Assembly (NCBI GenBank): GCA_039192165.1 | Contig: JBCCXD010000006.1 | Coordinates: 62,001 to 126,000, forward strand | Reading direction: 5' to 3' | Source: Dinoroseobacter sp039192165 | GTDB lineage: Bacteria; Pseudomonadota; Alphaproteobacteria; Rhodobacterales; Rhodobacteraceae | Length of the DNA stretch: 64,000 bases | Shown: one piece after another, positions 26,525 through 35,244 of the stretch | How the letters are laid out: each line of letters opens with the position of its first letter | Numbering within the stretch: position 1 is the stretch's first letter | Position numbers and translations under genes: made by a program | Notes under the pieces: model-generated | What the model was told of the DNA's origin: nothing | Database searches by the model: none | Seen by the model: only the letters and a program-made list of their open reading frames with translations

Positions 26525-26759
26525 GTGAGTGGTCTCCTCCCAGTTGGACCTGCCCGGATCCCGGCGCCGGGCGTGATGTCACATTGCCGTCATGCAGGGT
26601 TTGCACAGCCGACCGCGAAGGAAAATACCAACAACTACGCAGACGCACATCCAGTTGCCTTTTTTTCACCGTTTTACGCCACGGCAACCAAGATTGACCG
26701 GGAGCTTCGGCTTTGAAACACTACGATGCGAATTTCGGATCAAGGGTTGGAACCGGGAA

Positions 26760-28175
26760 ATGGCTGCCCTTAAAGAACTCTTTCGTATTGACTATGGGCA
26801 GCGACTGTTCCTGATCGCGACCATTCCGCTGGTCTTTGCAATGGCGGGGATCGCTGTGCTGGTCACCAATCAAGCGCGCATTCTGGCCGAAGAGGAAATC
26901 CGCGTTCTTGAGGAAGAGCTGCTTGAGGCCAAGCGCGAAGAACTGCGCAACTACATTGCGATAGCGCGTACAGCAATCAACCCGATCTACGGCCGCGCCG
27001 GACCGTTCGATGAAGACGCCAAGAACCGCGTAAAACAGATCCTTGCCGCTATGATCTATGGCCGTGAGGGGTATTTCTTCGTGTTTGATTACGGCGGCAC
27101 AAACCTTGTTGCGCCCCGCCAGACCAACCTCATTCAACGGAACTGGTCCGGTCTCAGCGACCCGTCGGGCACACCTATCGTAGACACACTGATCGCCCTG
27201 GCGCGCGAAGGCTCCGGCTATCACGAGTTTGAGTGGCAGCGCCCATCCACTGGTGAGCCGGGTCGCATGGCGGCCTATGTGATCGGACTGCAGGATTGGC
27301 AATGGGCCATTGGGACCGGGATATTCATTGACGATGCTCTGGCGACGGTCGCCGCCGCGCGGGCTACAACCGAAGCACGCCTTGACCGTACCTTCTTCTG
27401 GATTGGCGGTGTGACTGTACTGGCGCTTCTGACCGTGTTCGCCACCGGCGTGGCTCTGAATATGCGCCAGCACCGCGTCTCAGACGCCAAGCTCAAGGCG
27501 TTGACACAGCGGGTGCTGGACACTCAGGAAGAAGAGCGTGGCCGCGTGGCCCGGGAACTGCACGACAGCATCAGCCAACTTCTGGTGGGCATCCGCTATG
27601 CGCTGGAACTTGCCCGGCGCCGTGTGGACAAAGGGGACGCACGCGCTGGAGCCAATATAGATCGCGGGATTGATGGTTTGAACGAGGCGATCCATGAGGT
27701 GCGCCGCATCTCGCGCGATCTGCGCCCAGGCCAGCTTGACGATCTCGGCCTCGGTCCCGCGATTCAGTCCCTGACAGAGGAATTCAGCAAGCGCACTGGG
27801 ATAAAAGCTGACATGAAAACAGTGGTGTTCCGCAATCGGCTCGACCAGGATGCAAAGATCGCCCTGTACCGCATTGCGCAGGAAGCATTAACCAATATAG
27901 AGCGGCACGCCGATGCAAGCGAAGTGAAACTGGAACTCTTCGGTCATAAACGCGGTGGCACGTTGCGTATCTCCGACGATGGGCGTGGTATATCAACCAG
28001 CGAAACGGCAGGTCCCGGCCTTGGCCTTCGAAACATGGCCGAGCGCATGGAGCAACTTGGTGGGACGCTGCGCGTGATGTCCTCCGAAACAGGCACGGTG
28101 ATCGAAGCAACAGTGCCGCTCAGCCATATCCTGCCCCCCGACCCCGCGACCGACCACCAAAGGCAAAGCGCATGA
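26760..28175 (+). CDS. Sensor histidine kinase, NarX/HisKA_3 type
   Basis: Encodes 471 residues: a membrane helix (~17-36), an extracytoplasmic single-cache domain (~40-200) with YFFVFDYGG, a second membrane helix (~212-232), a HisKA_3 domain with phosphoacceptor His268 in RGRVARELHDSIS, and an ATPase domain with ALTNIERHA and GRGIS. The cache domain should bind a small molecule outside the membrane. The start MAALKELFRIDYG was chosen over an upstream extension lacking family character. It is divergent from the TRAP operon and overlaps its response regulator by 4 bases. Confidence 0.93.
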   Translation: MAALKELFRIDYGQRLFLIATIPLVFAMAGIAVLVTNQARILAEEEIRVLEEELLEAKREELRNYIAIARTAINPIYGRAGPFDEDAKNRVKQILAAMIYGREGYFFVFDYGGTNLVAPRQTNLIQRNWSGLSDPSGTPIVDTLIALAREGSGYHEFEWQRPSTGEPGRMAAYVIGLQDWQWAIGTGIFIDDALATVAAARATTEARLDRTFFWIGGVTVLALLTVFATGVALNMRQHRVSDAKLKALTQRVLDTQEEERGRVARELHDSISQLLVGIRYALELARRRVDKGDARAGANIDRGIDGLNEAIHEVRRISRDLRPGQLDDLGLGPAIQSLTEEFSKRTGIKADMKTVVFRNRLDQDAKIALYRIAQEALTNIERHADASEVKLELFGHKRGGTLRISDDGRGISTSETAGPGLGLRNMAERMEQLGGTLRVMSSETGTVIEATVPLSHILPPDPATDHQRQSA

Positions 28176-28825
28176 GCTCCGCCCCCGACCGCACCCGCGT
28201 TCTGATCGTAGATGATCACCCGATGGTCGCAGAAGGCATCGAGGCAATCCTCGAGAGCTACGAAGATATGCAAGTGGTCGGCACCCTGCCCTCGGGCCGG
28301 GAACTGATCGAGAAGTTGAATGACTTCGAGCCGGACATCGTTCTGCTCGATCTCAATATGCCCGACATCGGAGGGTTATCGGCGACCGAAATGGTGCTCG
28401 AGCGATGGCCGGAGATGAAAATCGTGATCTTATCCATGCATGACAGCTCCGAGTACATCTCAACAGCACTCAGCCACGGAGCCCGGGGCTACATCCTGAA
28501 AGACGTGCCAACAGATGAGATTTACACCGCGATTACTGCGGTGATGAGGGGCGACACCTATCTTTGTACTGGCGCAACCGCCTCATTGGAGCCCAACACA
28601 GCCGATGGCCGCGAGCCGCTGACGCAGCGCGAACAAACCATTTTGCTGCAGCTTGCGTCGGGCCAGTCCAACAAGGAGGTCGCAACAGCGCTGGAAATCT
28701 CCGTTCGTACGGTCGAGACCCACCGCAAGAACATCAAGCGCAAGCTCGGCATTTCCTCAACCGCGGGCCTCACCCGCTATGCACTTGAACATGGAGTGTT
28801 GCAGGGCACAGGCGTCAAACTCTGA
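28172..28825 (+). CDS. LuxR/NarL-type response regulator
   Basis: Encodes 217 residues: a receiver domain with acidic pocket VDDHP and phosphoacceptor Asp60 in IVLLDLNMPD, and a C-terminal LuxR helix-turn-helix (LTQREQTILLQLASGQSNKE then VRTVETHRKNIKRKLG). It is translationally coupled to the sensor kinase. Placement suggests it controls the divergent TRAP operon, as DctR does for C4-dicarboxylate uptake in Rhodobacter; this is inference. Confidence 0.93.
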   Translation: MSSAPDRTRVLIVDDHPMVAEGIEAILESYEDMQVVGTLPSGRELIEKLNDFEPDIVLLDLNMPDIGGLSATEMVLERWPEMKIVILSMHDSSEYISTALSHGARGYILKDVPTDEIYTAITAVMRGDTYLCTGATASLEPNTADGREPLTQREQTILLQLASGQSNKEVATALEISVRTVETHRKNIKRKLGISSTAGLTRYALEHGVLQGTGVKL

Positions 28826-28883
28826 GCCGTAGACCGGTGTTCACATTTGAAGAAATCCGGTGCGATTGAGCCGTTCCAGAAAC

Positions 28884-29894
28884 CTATGCAGCACGCAATT
28901 GCGCGAAACCCGACAAGGCCGCCTTTAGGGCGGCATCATCCACATCCCGGTGCAGGACAAGCCGGCTCTCGGGACGCGGCGAACCAATCAGAATACCCTG
29001 TGCCGCTAGCGTATCGCGAACGTCGCCCAGCTCGGGGTCGAGCTGCAGATGTACCATGTTGGTCGCCTGTCGAACCGGGCCAAGCCCAAGCCCGCGCAGA
29101 CCGTCTGCGAGGGCCTCAGCCCGCGCATGGTCGTCGCCGAGCTTTGGCAAAACGTGATCAAGCGCCCAGATCGCAGCCGCTGCCAAAACGCCGGCCTGCC
29201 GCATCCCTCCGCCCAGCATCTTGCGCGCGCGGCGTGCGCGATAGATCACATCTTCAGGGCCAACAAGACAGGTCCCGACAGGGGCCCCGAGCCCTTTGGA
29301 AAGGCAGACCGAGACAGTGTCTGCACGAGCCGCAAGCTCAGCCGCCTCTACACCAAGACCAAGCGCTGCATTAAAGAGCCTCGCCCCATCGAGATGTACC
29401 GACAGTCCGGCGGCACGTGCCGGCGCTATCGCTTCGTCCATCCGCTCCAGCGACACCGCCCGCCCGCTCACCGTGTTTTCAATAGACAGGATCCGCGAGC
29501 AGGCGAAGTGCGGGTCATCCTCGAAAATCGCCTCCGCAACGTCCTCCCGCTGCAGCCCAGCATCCGCGCCGGGTTCGAGCACGACCAGCATCATGCCTCC
29601 CAGCACGCTTGCAGACCCTGCCTCCCACGCGTTTACATGGTAGCTCTTGCCCGTGATCACCGCATCTCCACGCTGCCCCAGGGCCATCAGAGCGCACAGG
29701 TTCGACATCGAGCCCGAGGGAACAAACAGCCCGGACTGCTTGCCAAGCATGTCCGCCAAGCGCGCCTCAAGCCGCGTGACTGTCGGATCTTCGCCGTAAA
29801 CGTCGTCGCCGACCTCCGCCGCCGCCATGGCCCCGCGCATGCCAACACAGGGTCTTGTCACAGTGTCAGATCGCAAATCGCACCGAAGGTTCAT
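28884..29894 (-). CDS. ltaE: Low-specificity L-threonine aldolase
   Basis: Encodes 336 residues of the PLP fold-type I aldolase family, which splits L-threonine or L-allo-threonine to glycine and acetaldehyde. It opens LRCDLRSDTVTRPC, typical of LtaE, with GDDVYGEDPTV soon after. The PLP lysine lies in SVCLSKGLGAPVGT. The ATG at 29894 is used; a TTG two codons upstream is less likely. It is divergent from eno. Confidence 0.92.
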   Translation of the reverse strand: MNLRCDLRSDTVTRPCVGMRGAMAAAEVGDDVYGEDPTVTRLEARLADMLGKQSGLFVPSGSMSNLCALMALGQRGDAVITGKSYHVNAWEAGSASVLGGMMLVVLEPGADAGLQREDVAEAIFEDDPHFACSRILSIENTVSGRAVSLERMDEAIAPARAAGLSVHLDGARLFNAALGLGVEAAELAARADTVSVCLSKGLGAPVGTCLVGPEDVIYRARRARKMLGGGMRQAGVLAAAAIWALDHVLPKLGDDHARAEALADGLRGLGLGPVRQATNMVHLQLDPELGDVRDTLAAQGILIGSPRPESRLVLHRDVDDAALKAALSGFAQLRAA

Positions 29895-29989
29895 AACCAA
29901 TCCTTTTGAAACACCACGAATTCGCGGTTCAAACCTGTTCGTACCCCTGTTATGCAGCCCGCGTACTTCTTTGGAAAGGACCGCGCCTT

Positions 29990-31264
29990 ATGTCCATTAT
30001 CGTCGATGTCTTTGCCCGCGAAATCCTCGACAGCCGTGGCAACCCCACAGTGGAGGTCGACGTCACACTGGAAGACGGAACGGCCGGTCGCGCTGCGGTG
30101 CCGTCCGGCGCCTCCACCGGCGCCTACGAGGCCGTAGAGCTGCGCGACGGTGACCCGGACCGCTATGGCGGCAAGGGCGTGCGAAACGCTGTTGCATTTG
30201 TAAATGGCGAAATTGCCGAAGCGATCGTCGGCGCGGATGCGACCGATCAGGTGGCGCTGGACGCCACGATGATCGAACTGGACGGCACACCGAATAAGGG
30301 CAGGCTCGGAGCAAATGCGATCCTGGGCGTATCGCTGGCCGTTGCGAAGGCTGCTGCGGAAGCGACAGGCCAGCCGCTTTATCGCTACATCGGAGGTACG
30401 TCGGCCCGGACCCTGCCAGTGCCTATGATGAATATCATCAATGGCGGCGAGCACGCCGACAACCCGATCGACATTCAGGAATTTATGATCATGCCAGTCT
30501 CGGCGACTTCGATCGCCGAAGCTGTGCGCATGGGGTCAGAAGTCTTTCATACCCTGAAAAAAGAGCTATCAGCCGCCGGGCTGAGCACCGGAATCGGAGA
30601 TGAAGGCGGCTTCGCGCCCAATCTCAGCTCCACCCGAGATGCTCTTGATTTCATTCTTAAAGCTATCGAGAAAGCAGGCTACGCGCCGGGCGAAGATATC
30701 TTTCTCGCGCTCGATTGCGCGGCAACCGAGTACTTCAAGGATGGAAAGTACGAGATGGCGGGCGAAGGCAAATCGCTCAGCTCCGCGGAAAACGTCGAAT
30801 ATCTCGCCGGCCTTGTCGACGACTATCCCATCATTTCGATCGAAGACGGTTGCGCCGAAGATGATTGGGATGGATGGAAGCTTCTGACCGACGCCCTTGG
30901 CACCGAGGTTCAACTTGTCGGAGACGACCTGTTTGTTACCAACCCGGATCGTCTTGCAGAGGGCATTGAAAAAGGCTGTGGTAACTCGCTTCTGGTGAAG
31001 GTGAACCAAATCGGCTCGCTGACTGAAACACTGGCGGCTGTCGATCTGGCGCACCGCAACAAGATGACCTGTGTTATGTCCCACCGATCAGGCGAAACCG
31101 AGGACGCAACCATCGCTGACTTGGCGGTGGCGACAAATTGCGGACAGATCAAGACCGGCTCTTTGGCGCGGTCGGACCGGCTTGCAAAATATAACCAGCT
31201 CATCCGCATAGAAGAGGAGCTTGGCGAAACCGCCTTGTTCGCGGGCCGCTCGATCTTGCGCTGA
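29990..31264 (+). CDS. eno: Enolase
   Basis: Encodes 424 residues, the standard length. Enolase converts 2-phosphoglycerate to phosphoenolpyruvate in glycolysis and is often a degradosome partner of RNase E. Signatures include IVDVFAREILDSRGNPTVEV, the GDEGGFAPNL loop, ISIEDGCAEDDWDGW and the C-terminal VMSHRSGETED. The start MSIIVDVFARE is preferred over a frame extension 28 residues longer. A UUCG hairpin follows the stop. Confidence 0.97.
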   Translation: MSIIVDVFAREILDSRGNPTVEVDVTLEDGTAGRAAVPSGASTGAYEAVELRDGDPDRYGGKGVRNAVAFVNGEIAEAIVGADATDQVALDATMIELDGTPNKGRLGANAILGVSLAVAKAAAEATGQPLYRYIGGTSARTLPVPMMNIINGGEHADNPIDIQEFMIMPVSATSIAEAVRMGSEVFHTLKKELSAAGLSTGIGDEGGFAPNLSSTRDALDFILKAIEKAGYAPGEDIFLALDCAATEYFKDGKYEMAGEGKSLSSAENVEYLAGLVDDYPIISIEDGCAEDDWDGWKLLTDALGTEVQLVGDDLFVTNPDRLAEGIEKGCGNSLLVKVNQIGSLTETLAAVDLAHRNKMTCVMSHRSGETEDATIADLAVATNCGQIKTGSLARSDRLAKYNQLIRIEEELGETALFAGRSILR

Positions 31265-31294
31265 GCGGCTTGCAAGCGATCAGTCCGAAGACGC

Positions 31295-31316
31295 AGGCCT
31301 TCGGGCCTCTTCATTT
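31295..31316 (+). terminator. Probable terminator of eno
   Basis: AGGCC (31295-31299) and GGCCT (31304-31308) enclose a UUCG tetraloop, with cttcatttt after it. A further GAAG/CTTC pairing is possible around a bulge. It lies 30 bases past the eno stop. Confidence 0.6.
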
Positions 31317-31453
31317 TGAATTCTTGTCCGGCTTCCCAAAAGTCTTCTCGAAACAATTGGTTGTCGGGACGAAACCTGCTCAGTTAAGCTTGGGCCCGTT
31401 GGCGCGCTTGGAGGAATGCGGGCAGTCTGAATACCGGTTGAAAGGGACCACGC

Positions 31454-31795
31454 GTGAAAAAAGAGGCTCTCATTTTGCTGGCTGGCTTGGCCGTGACGGC
31501 TTGTGGCACCACCCCTGATACGACCGCAGCAACGCAGTTTGTTGGCAAGGAACTGACTGCAGCTTCCGGCGATAAGGTCATGTTCAATCGCGATGGCACA
31601 ATCAGTGGCGTGTTGCGCGGCGAACCTGTCGCTGGCACGTATAACGCGACCGGGACTGAGATTTGCAGCCAATACAGCTCACCTGCAGATCTGGTCGGTC
31701 AGGACTTCTGCAGCGTTCCTTTGGTCGACGAGGGCAAGGTTACCTTCATTCGCCGCGATGGCAGCCAGTCGCAAGCCTACGCGATCCCGAGTTAA
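31454..31795 (+). CDS. Small putative lipoprotein
   Basis: Encodes 113 residues starting at GTG. A short basic and hydrophobic leader ends in the lipobox LAVTACGTT, so the mature protein would begin with lipid-modified cysteine near residue 17. The rest holds a small beta-rich domain (DKVMFNRDGTISGVLRGEPV, then GKVTFIRRDGSQ), which reads like a calycin or MliC-like module, but no family is certain. It has its own leader region and ends at a strong bidirectional terminator. Confidence 0.75.
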   Translation: MKKEALILLAGLAVTACGTTPDTTAATQFVGKELTAASGDKVMFNRDGTISGVLRGEPVAGTYNATGTEICSQYSSPADLVGQDFCSVPLVDEGKVTFIRRDGSQSQAYAIPS

Positions 31796-31812
31796 ACCTT
31801 TCATCTCAATAA

Positions 31813-31842
31813 AAAAATGCCCTCCGACCAGAGGGCATTTTT
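31813..31842. terminator. Bidirectional rho-independent terminator
   Basis: AAAATGCCCTC and GAGGGCATTTT pair perfectly around CGACCA, with A and T runs outside. It lies between the convergent lipoprotein and VPLPA-CTERM genes and would serve both. Confidence 0.88.
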
Positions 31843-31864
31843 ATAGTCTTGCTTTAAGCTTGGC

Positions 31865-32479
31865 TTAGGCGTTGCGCTTCTTGCGCTTCATGGCAGCAAG
31901 GCCACCGACACCTGCAAGCAGCAGCCATCCGGCCGCTGGAAGCGGTACCGGGCTTACCTCAACACTCCAGCGCAGATTTTCGCGGGAGGTGCCATCGGGG
32001 TCCGCCGCATCCAGAACGAAACTGTCCATGCCGCTACGGGCCCAGAAAGTAAATTCGCCGGAACCGCCATTTACATCGAGAACATCGACGTCATTCAGCA
32101 GCAGCGAGCCATCAAAGTTGCCGTTGTTCCCGGTTCCCACGTCAACCCAACGGAAGGTCACGTTGTATTCGCTGGGATCCCCCAGGTACTCGAACGTCCA
32201 CCCATCCTGATACAAGCCATTTGTACCCGGTTGGTCCGTGATCGAGCCGAAGACGAGCGTGTGACCGACAATGTCAACGGTTGGTCCGGTTGCATTGAAG
32301 TCGTTGAACTGAAAATTACACTGGTCGAAATTGATACCGCCGGCAATGTTGCCAAACGGGCCGTCGATTGGATTGTCAGGACCCGGCCCACCTGATTCAC
32401 AATAGGTTGTTGCCGCGCTGGCAGCGCCCGCAATCAGGAACGTTGCCGCCGCCACACCTAGGATGTTGGAAAACTTCAT
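31865..32479 (-). CDS. VPLPA-CTERM sorted surface protein
   Basis: Encodes 204 residues: a signal peptide (cleavage near AGAASA-ATT), a secreted beta-rich region, and a C-terminal VPLPA-CTERM tail. That tail is the motif VPLPAAGWLLLAGVGGLAAMK followed by basic KRKKRNA (motif given as VPLPAAGW plus a membrane helix). Such tails are processed by an exosortase of the XrtD type, which is not in this window. Target surfaces include extracellular matrix in related bacteria. An earlier in-frame ATG exists, but MKFSNILG fits the signal peptide. Confidence 0.88.
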   Translation of the reverse strand: MKFSNILGVAAATFLIAGAASAATTYCESGGPGPDNPIDGPFGNIAGGINFDQCNFQFNDFNATGPTVDIVGHTLVFGSITDQPGTNGLYQDGWTFEYLGDPSEYNVTFRWVDVGTGNNGNFDGSLLLNDVDVLDVNGGSGEFTFWARSGMDSFVLDAADPDGTSRENLRWSVEVSPVPLPAAGWLLLAGVGGLAAMKRKKRNA

Positions 32480-32781
32480 GTTGTACTCCGAAACCACTTA
32501 CACTTGCGCTCGGTATAAACACATTTTGGCCGGAAACTGAACACCTTTCTGCGTTGGCGTTGAAATTTTGTCGCCAATCGTGCGGGCGTAGAGCCGATTG
32601 TCAGCGTAAGCAAAGACAATAAGCGCCTTCGGTTGAGTAGGAAGACGTGGATAAGAGGTCGCGACCCGATCAACCTGGCCGCAAACAACAGGTAAATTGC
32701 TTAAATCGCAAAGATCGGGCGCTAAACCGAGTTAGAACCAAACAACTCAGTTCTCACGGGACCTAAACTAATCAGATCACT
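32480..32781. other. 302-base divergent intergenic region
   Basis: This gap between the divergent VPLPA-CTERM and DMT genes is more A+T-rich than its surroundings and must hold both promoters. I see no small gene, repeat or convincing operator in it. Confidence 0.5.
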
Positions 32782-33678
32782 ATGACCCAGGACCGTCCCC
32801 TCTTAGGCATCAGTCTGATGCTTGGCTTCTGCCTTCTTGCGCCACTTGGCGACAGCATCGCGAAGCTTCTTGGCCCGATTGTGCCCCTCGCACTGTTGCT
32901 GGCGATTCGGTTTGGGGTACAGGCGGGCCTACTCCTTCCGCTTTGCCGTCTGCAGGGCGTGCCGATCGTTCCGCCTGCGCACCTTCTTTTGCTGGTCGTG
33001 TTGCGAACGCTGCTTCACATTGCGGGTGTTGGGATGATGTTCACGGCGCTGCGTTTTTTGCCGCTGGCCGACGCGATTGCGATTGCGTTTGTGATGCCCT
33101 TCATCCTGCTGCTGCTGGGCAAACTCTTTCTGGGGGAGGAGGTTGGTCCACGCCGGATTGCGGCCTGTACTGTCGGATTTGCGGGCAGTTTGATGGTGAT
33201 CCAGCCAAGCTTTGCAGAGGTCGGCGCGGCTGCGCTGTTGCCGCTTGGGGTCGCCTTGAGTTTCGCGCTGTTTATGCTGACAACCCGCAAGGTTGCTAAG
33301 GACGTTGGCGCCATTCCGTTGCAGGCCTTTAGCGGTTTGCTTGCGACACTCGTGCTTCTCTGCGTTGTCTTGGTAACTGGCGAGTGGACTGCTTTGGCGA
33401 CCCTCAGCACACAATCCTGGCTCCTTCTCGTTCTGATCGGAATTGTGGGAACAGTTGCGCATTTGCTTATGACGTGGTCGCTGCGCTATGCACCGTCAGC
33501 CACGCTTGCACCTATGCAGTATCTCGAAATTCCGGTCGCCACGTTCTTTGGGTGGCTGATCTTTTCGGACCTGCCCGGCCCACTGGCCAGCACCGGGATC
33601 CTCGTGACGATGGCCGCAGGGCTCTATATCGTGTGGCGCGAAGGACGCGCGACACGCGCGGCCCCACCAGCTGTCTGA
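32782..33678 (+). CDS. EamA/DMT family transporter
   Basis: Encodes 298 residues with about ten hydrophobic segments in two EamA repeats. RIAACTVGFAGSLMVIQPS closes the first repeat, and MQYLEIPVATFFGWLIFSD lies in the second. DMT proteins export or import metabolites such as amino acids; the substrate is not predictable. It is followed after 7 bases by a cupin gene, so the two may be one unit. Confidence 0.9.
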   Translation: MTQDRPLLGISLMLGFCLLAPLGDSIAKLLGPIVPLALLLAIRFGVQAGLLLPLCRLQGVPIVPPAHLLLLVVLRTLLHIAGVGMMFTALRFLPLADAIAIAFVMPFILLLLGKLFLGEEVGPRRIAACTVGFAGSLMVIQPSFAEVGAAALLPLGVALSFALFMLTTRKVAKDVGAIPLQAFSGLLATLVLLCVVLVTGEWTALATLSTQSWLLLVLIGIVGTVAHLLMTWSLRYAPSATLAPMQYLEIPVATFFGWLIFSDLPGPLASTGILVTMAAGLYIVWREGRATRAAPPAV

Positions 33679-33685
33679 GGATACC

Positions 33686-34108
33686 GTGACCGCCGAACAG
33701 ATCATCACAGAGCTCGGACTTGCGCCGCATCCCGAAGGGGGATGGTACCGCGAAACCTACCGCTCTCAGGTCAGGACGGACGCGCGGCCCGCGGCGACGG
33801 CGATCCATTTTTTGCTTCAAGCCGGCGAACGCTCCCATTGGCACAAGGTTGACGCGGACGAAATCTGGCTCTGGCATGCGGGCGCATCGCTCACACTGTC
33901 CATTTCTGCCAGCGAAGCGGGGCCAGCAACGGACCATATCCTGAGTGGAGATACAGCGCTCGGTGCACCACAAATCCTGGTGCCCGCAGATCATTGGCAA
34001 GCTGCAGAATCTACGGGTGCCTACACGCTTGTTTCCTGCATTGTGGCGCCAGGTTTTGACTTTGCAGGGTTTACGCTGGCCGCGCCGGGGTTTGACATCC
34101 CACGCTAA
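33686..34108 (+). CDS. DUF985 cupin protein
   Basis: Encodes 140 residues from a GTG start. It matches the cupin_5/DUF985 family: LGLAPHPEGGWYRETYRS at the N-terminus and SHWHKVDADEIWLWHAGASL, which holds the cupin metal-type histidines. The family is uncharacterised. It ends tail-to-tail with anmK, overlapping by 4 bases. Confidence 0.9.
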   Translation: MTAEQIITELGLAPHPEGGWYRETYRSQVRTDARPAATAIHFLLQAGERSHWHKVDADEIWLWHAGASLTLSISASEAGPATDHILSGDTALGAPQILVPADHWQAAESTGAYTLVSCIVAPGFDFAGFTLAAPGFDIPR

Positions 34109-35193
34109 GGCATACTTACCACGCCGCCGCCGACAGCTGCCCGGACACCGGTGGTGCCCGGCGCCGAGGTTGGCAGTCCATTCAGCACCCGAACCGCAAG
34201 AAACGCGAAGGCCTGCGCCTCAAGCATGTCACCGTCAAATCCCAAGACATCCACATCTTCAACCTCGGTACTGGCATAGAGCGCAATCATGTCGGTCAGC
34301 ACCGGGTTCTTGCGCCCGCCTCCGCAAAGAAACAAGCGCTCCGGAGGCTTGGGACAAAGCGCCAGTCCCGCTGCAACACCGGCTGCAGAGCATGCGGTAA
34401 GGGTTGCGACCGCATCTATGTCGCTTAATCGGACAACCTGCTCCAACAGGTCGTGAAAATCGTTCCGATCCAGCGACTTCGGCGGCATCTTGAAAAACCA
34501 CGGCCGTTCCAGAAATGCGCTGACAATATCCTGATCAACCCGTCCCTCGGCGGCAATCAGACCGTCCTGGTCGTAGTCCTTGCCAAACCGTGCGGAAACC
34601 GCGTCGTTGATTGGGGCATTCGCAGGACCGGTATCAAAGGCAAGCAATGCGCCCTCTGACGCGGGATCCTCCATGTTCGGATCGACCCAGGTCAGGTTGC
34701 CGACCCCTCCCAAATTGACGAAGGCACAAGGCTCCTCGATGCCCGCATGGCGGGCGATGGCATGATGATAGAACGAGGCAAGCGGCGCACCCTGCCCGCC
34801 CAGTCCAACGTCCGCGCTGCGAAAGTCCCAAACCACCGGCGTGTCGAGGCGTTCTGCGAGACGTGCGCCGTCTCCGACCTGCAGCGTGCCGCGCCCGCCA
34901 GGATCGTGGGCCAGCGTCTGCCCGTGAAACCCGACAATTTCAGCACCTTCAAAGCCCTGTAGCAAACTGACATGCGCCTCCAGAACGATCGGTGCAGCAG
35001 CACCTACGCGCCCGCCTTCCCAACAGCCCAAAGCACCGCGCAGAACAGCGCGCTCTGCGTCAGTATAAGGCCGGTAGCCCTGTGCGCCTGTATCAAACAC
35101 CGCGCGCCCATCGGTCAGCACCATCGCCGCGTCTACGCCATCCAGCGATGTCCCGGACATCGCCCCCAGCGCCCAAAGCCGCTTTCCCTTCAT
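34105..35193 (-). CDS. anmK: Anhydro-N-acetylmuramic acid kinase
   Basis: Encodes 362 residues. AnmK phosphorylates and opens 1,6-anhydro-MurNAc released by cell-wall turnover, feeding it back to peptidoglycan synthesis. The signature GAMSGTSLDGVDAA is near the N-terminus, with VNLGGVGNLTWV and FDTGPANAPIND later. The start MKGKRLWALG is preferred over a 12-residue extension. It is divergent from tyrS, with a 51-base gap. Confidence 0.95.
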   Translation of the reverse strand: MKGKRLWALGAMSGTSLDGVDAAMVLTDGRAVFDTGAQGYRPYTDAERAVLRGALGCWEGGRVGAAAPIVLEAHVSLLQGFEGAEIVGFHGQTLAHDPGGRGTLQVGDGARLAERLDTPVVWDFRSADVGLGGQGAPLASFYHHAIARHAGIEEPCAFVNLGGVGNLTWVDPNMEDPASEGALLAFDTGPANAPINDAVSARFGKDYDQDGLIAAEGRVDQDIVSAFLERPWFFKMPPKSLDRNDFHDLLEQVVRLSDIDAVATLTACSAAGVAAGLALCPKPPERLFLCGGGRKNPVLTDMIALYASTEVEDVDVLGFDGDMLEAQAFAFLAVRVLNGLPTSAPGTTGVRAAVGGGVVSMP

Positions 35194-35244
35194 CGTTCTC
35201 CTCGATATAGAGCCTCGCACGACCAACAATGACCCGAGACGGCG

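Noticed and set aside
26560..26571. CCCGGCGCCGGG palindrome in the dctP leader
   Set aside because: A 12-base G+C-only palindrome is expected by chance in such DNA and has no other support.
29920..29960. GGTTCAAACC resembling a tRNA T-loop
   Set aside because: No acceptor, D or anticodon stems are found around it; it lies in the ltaE-eno gap.
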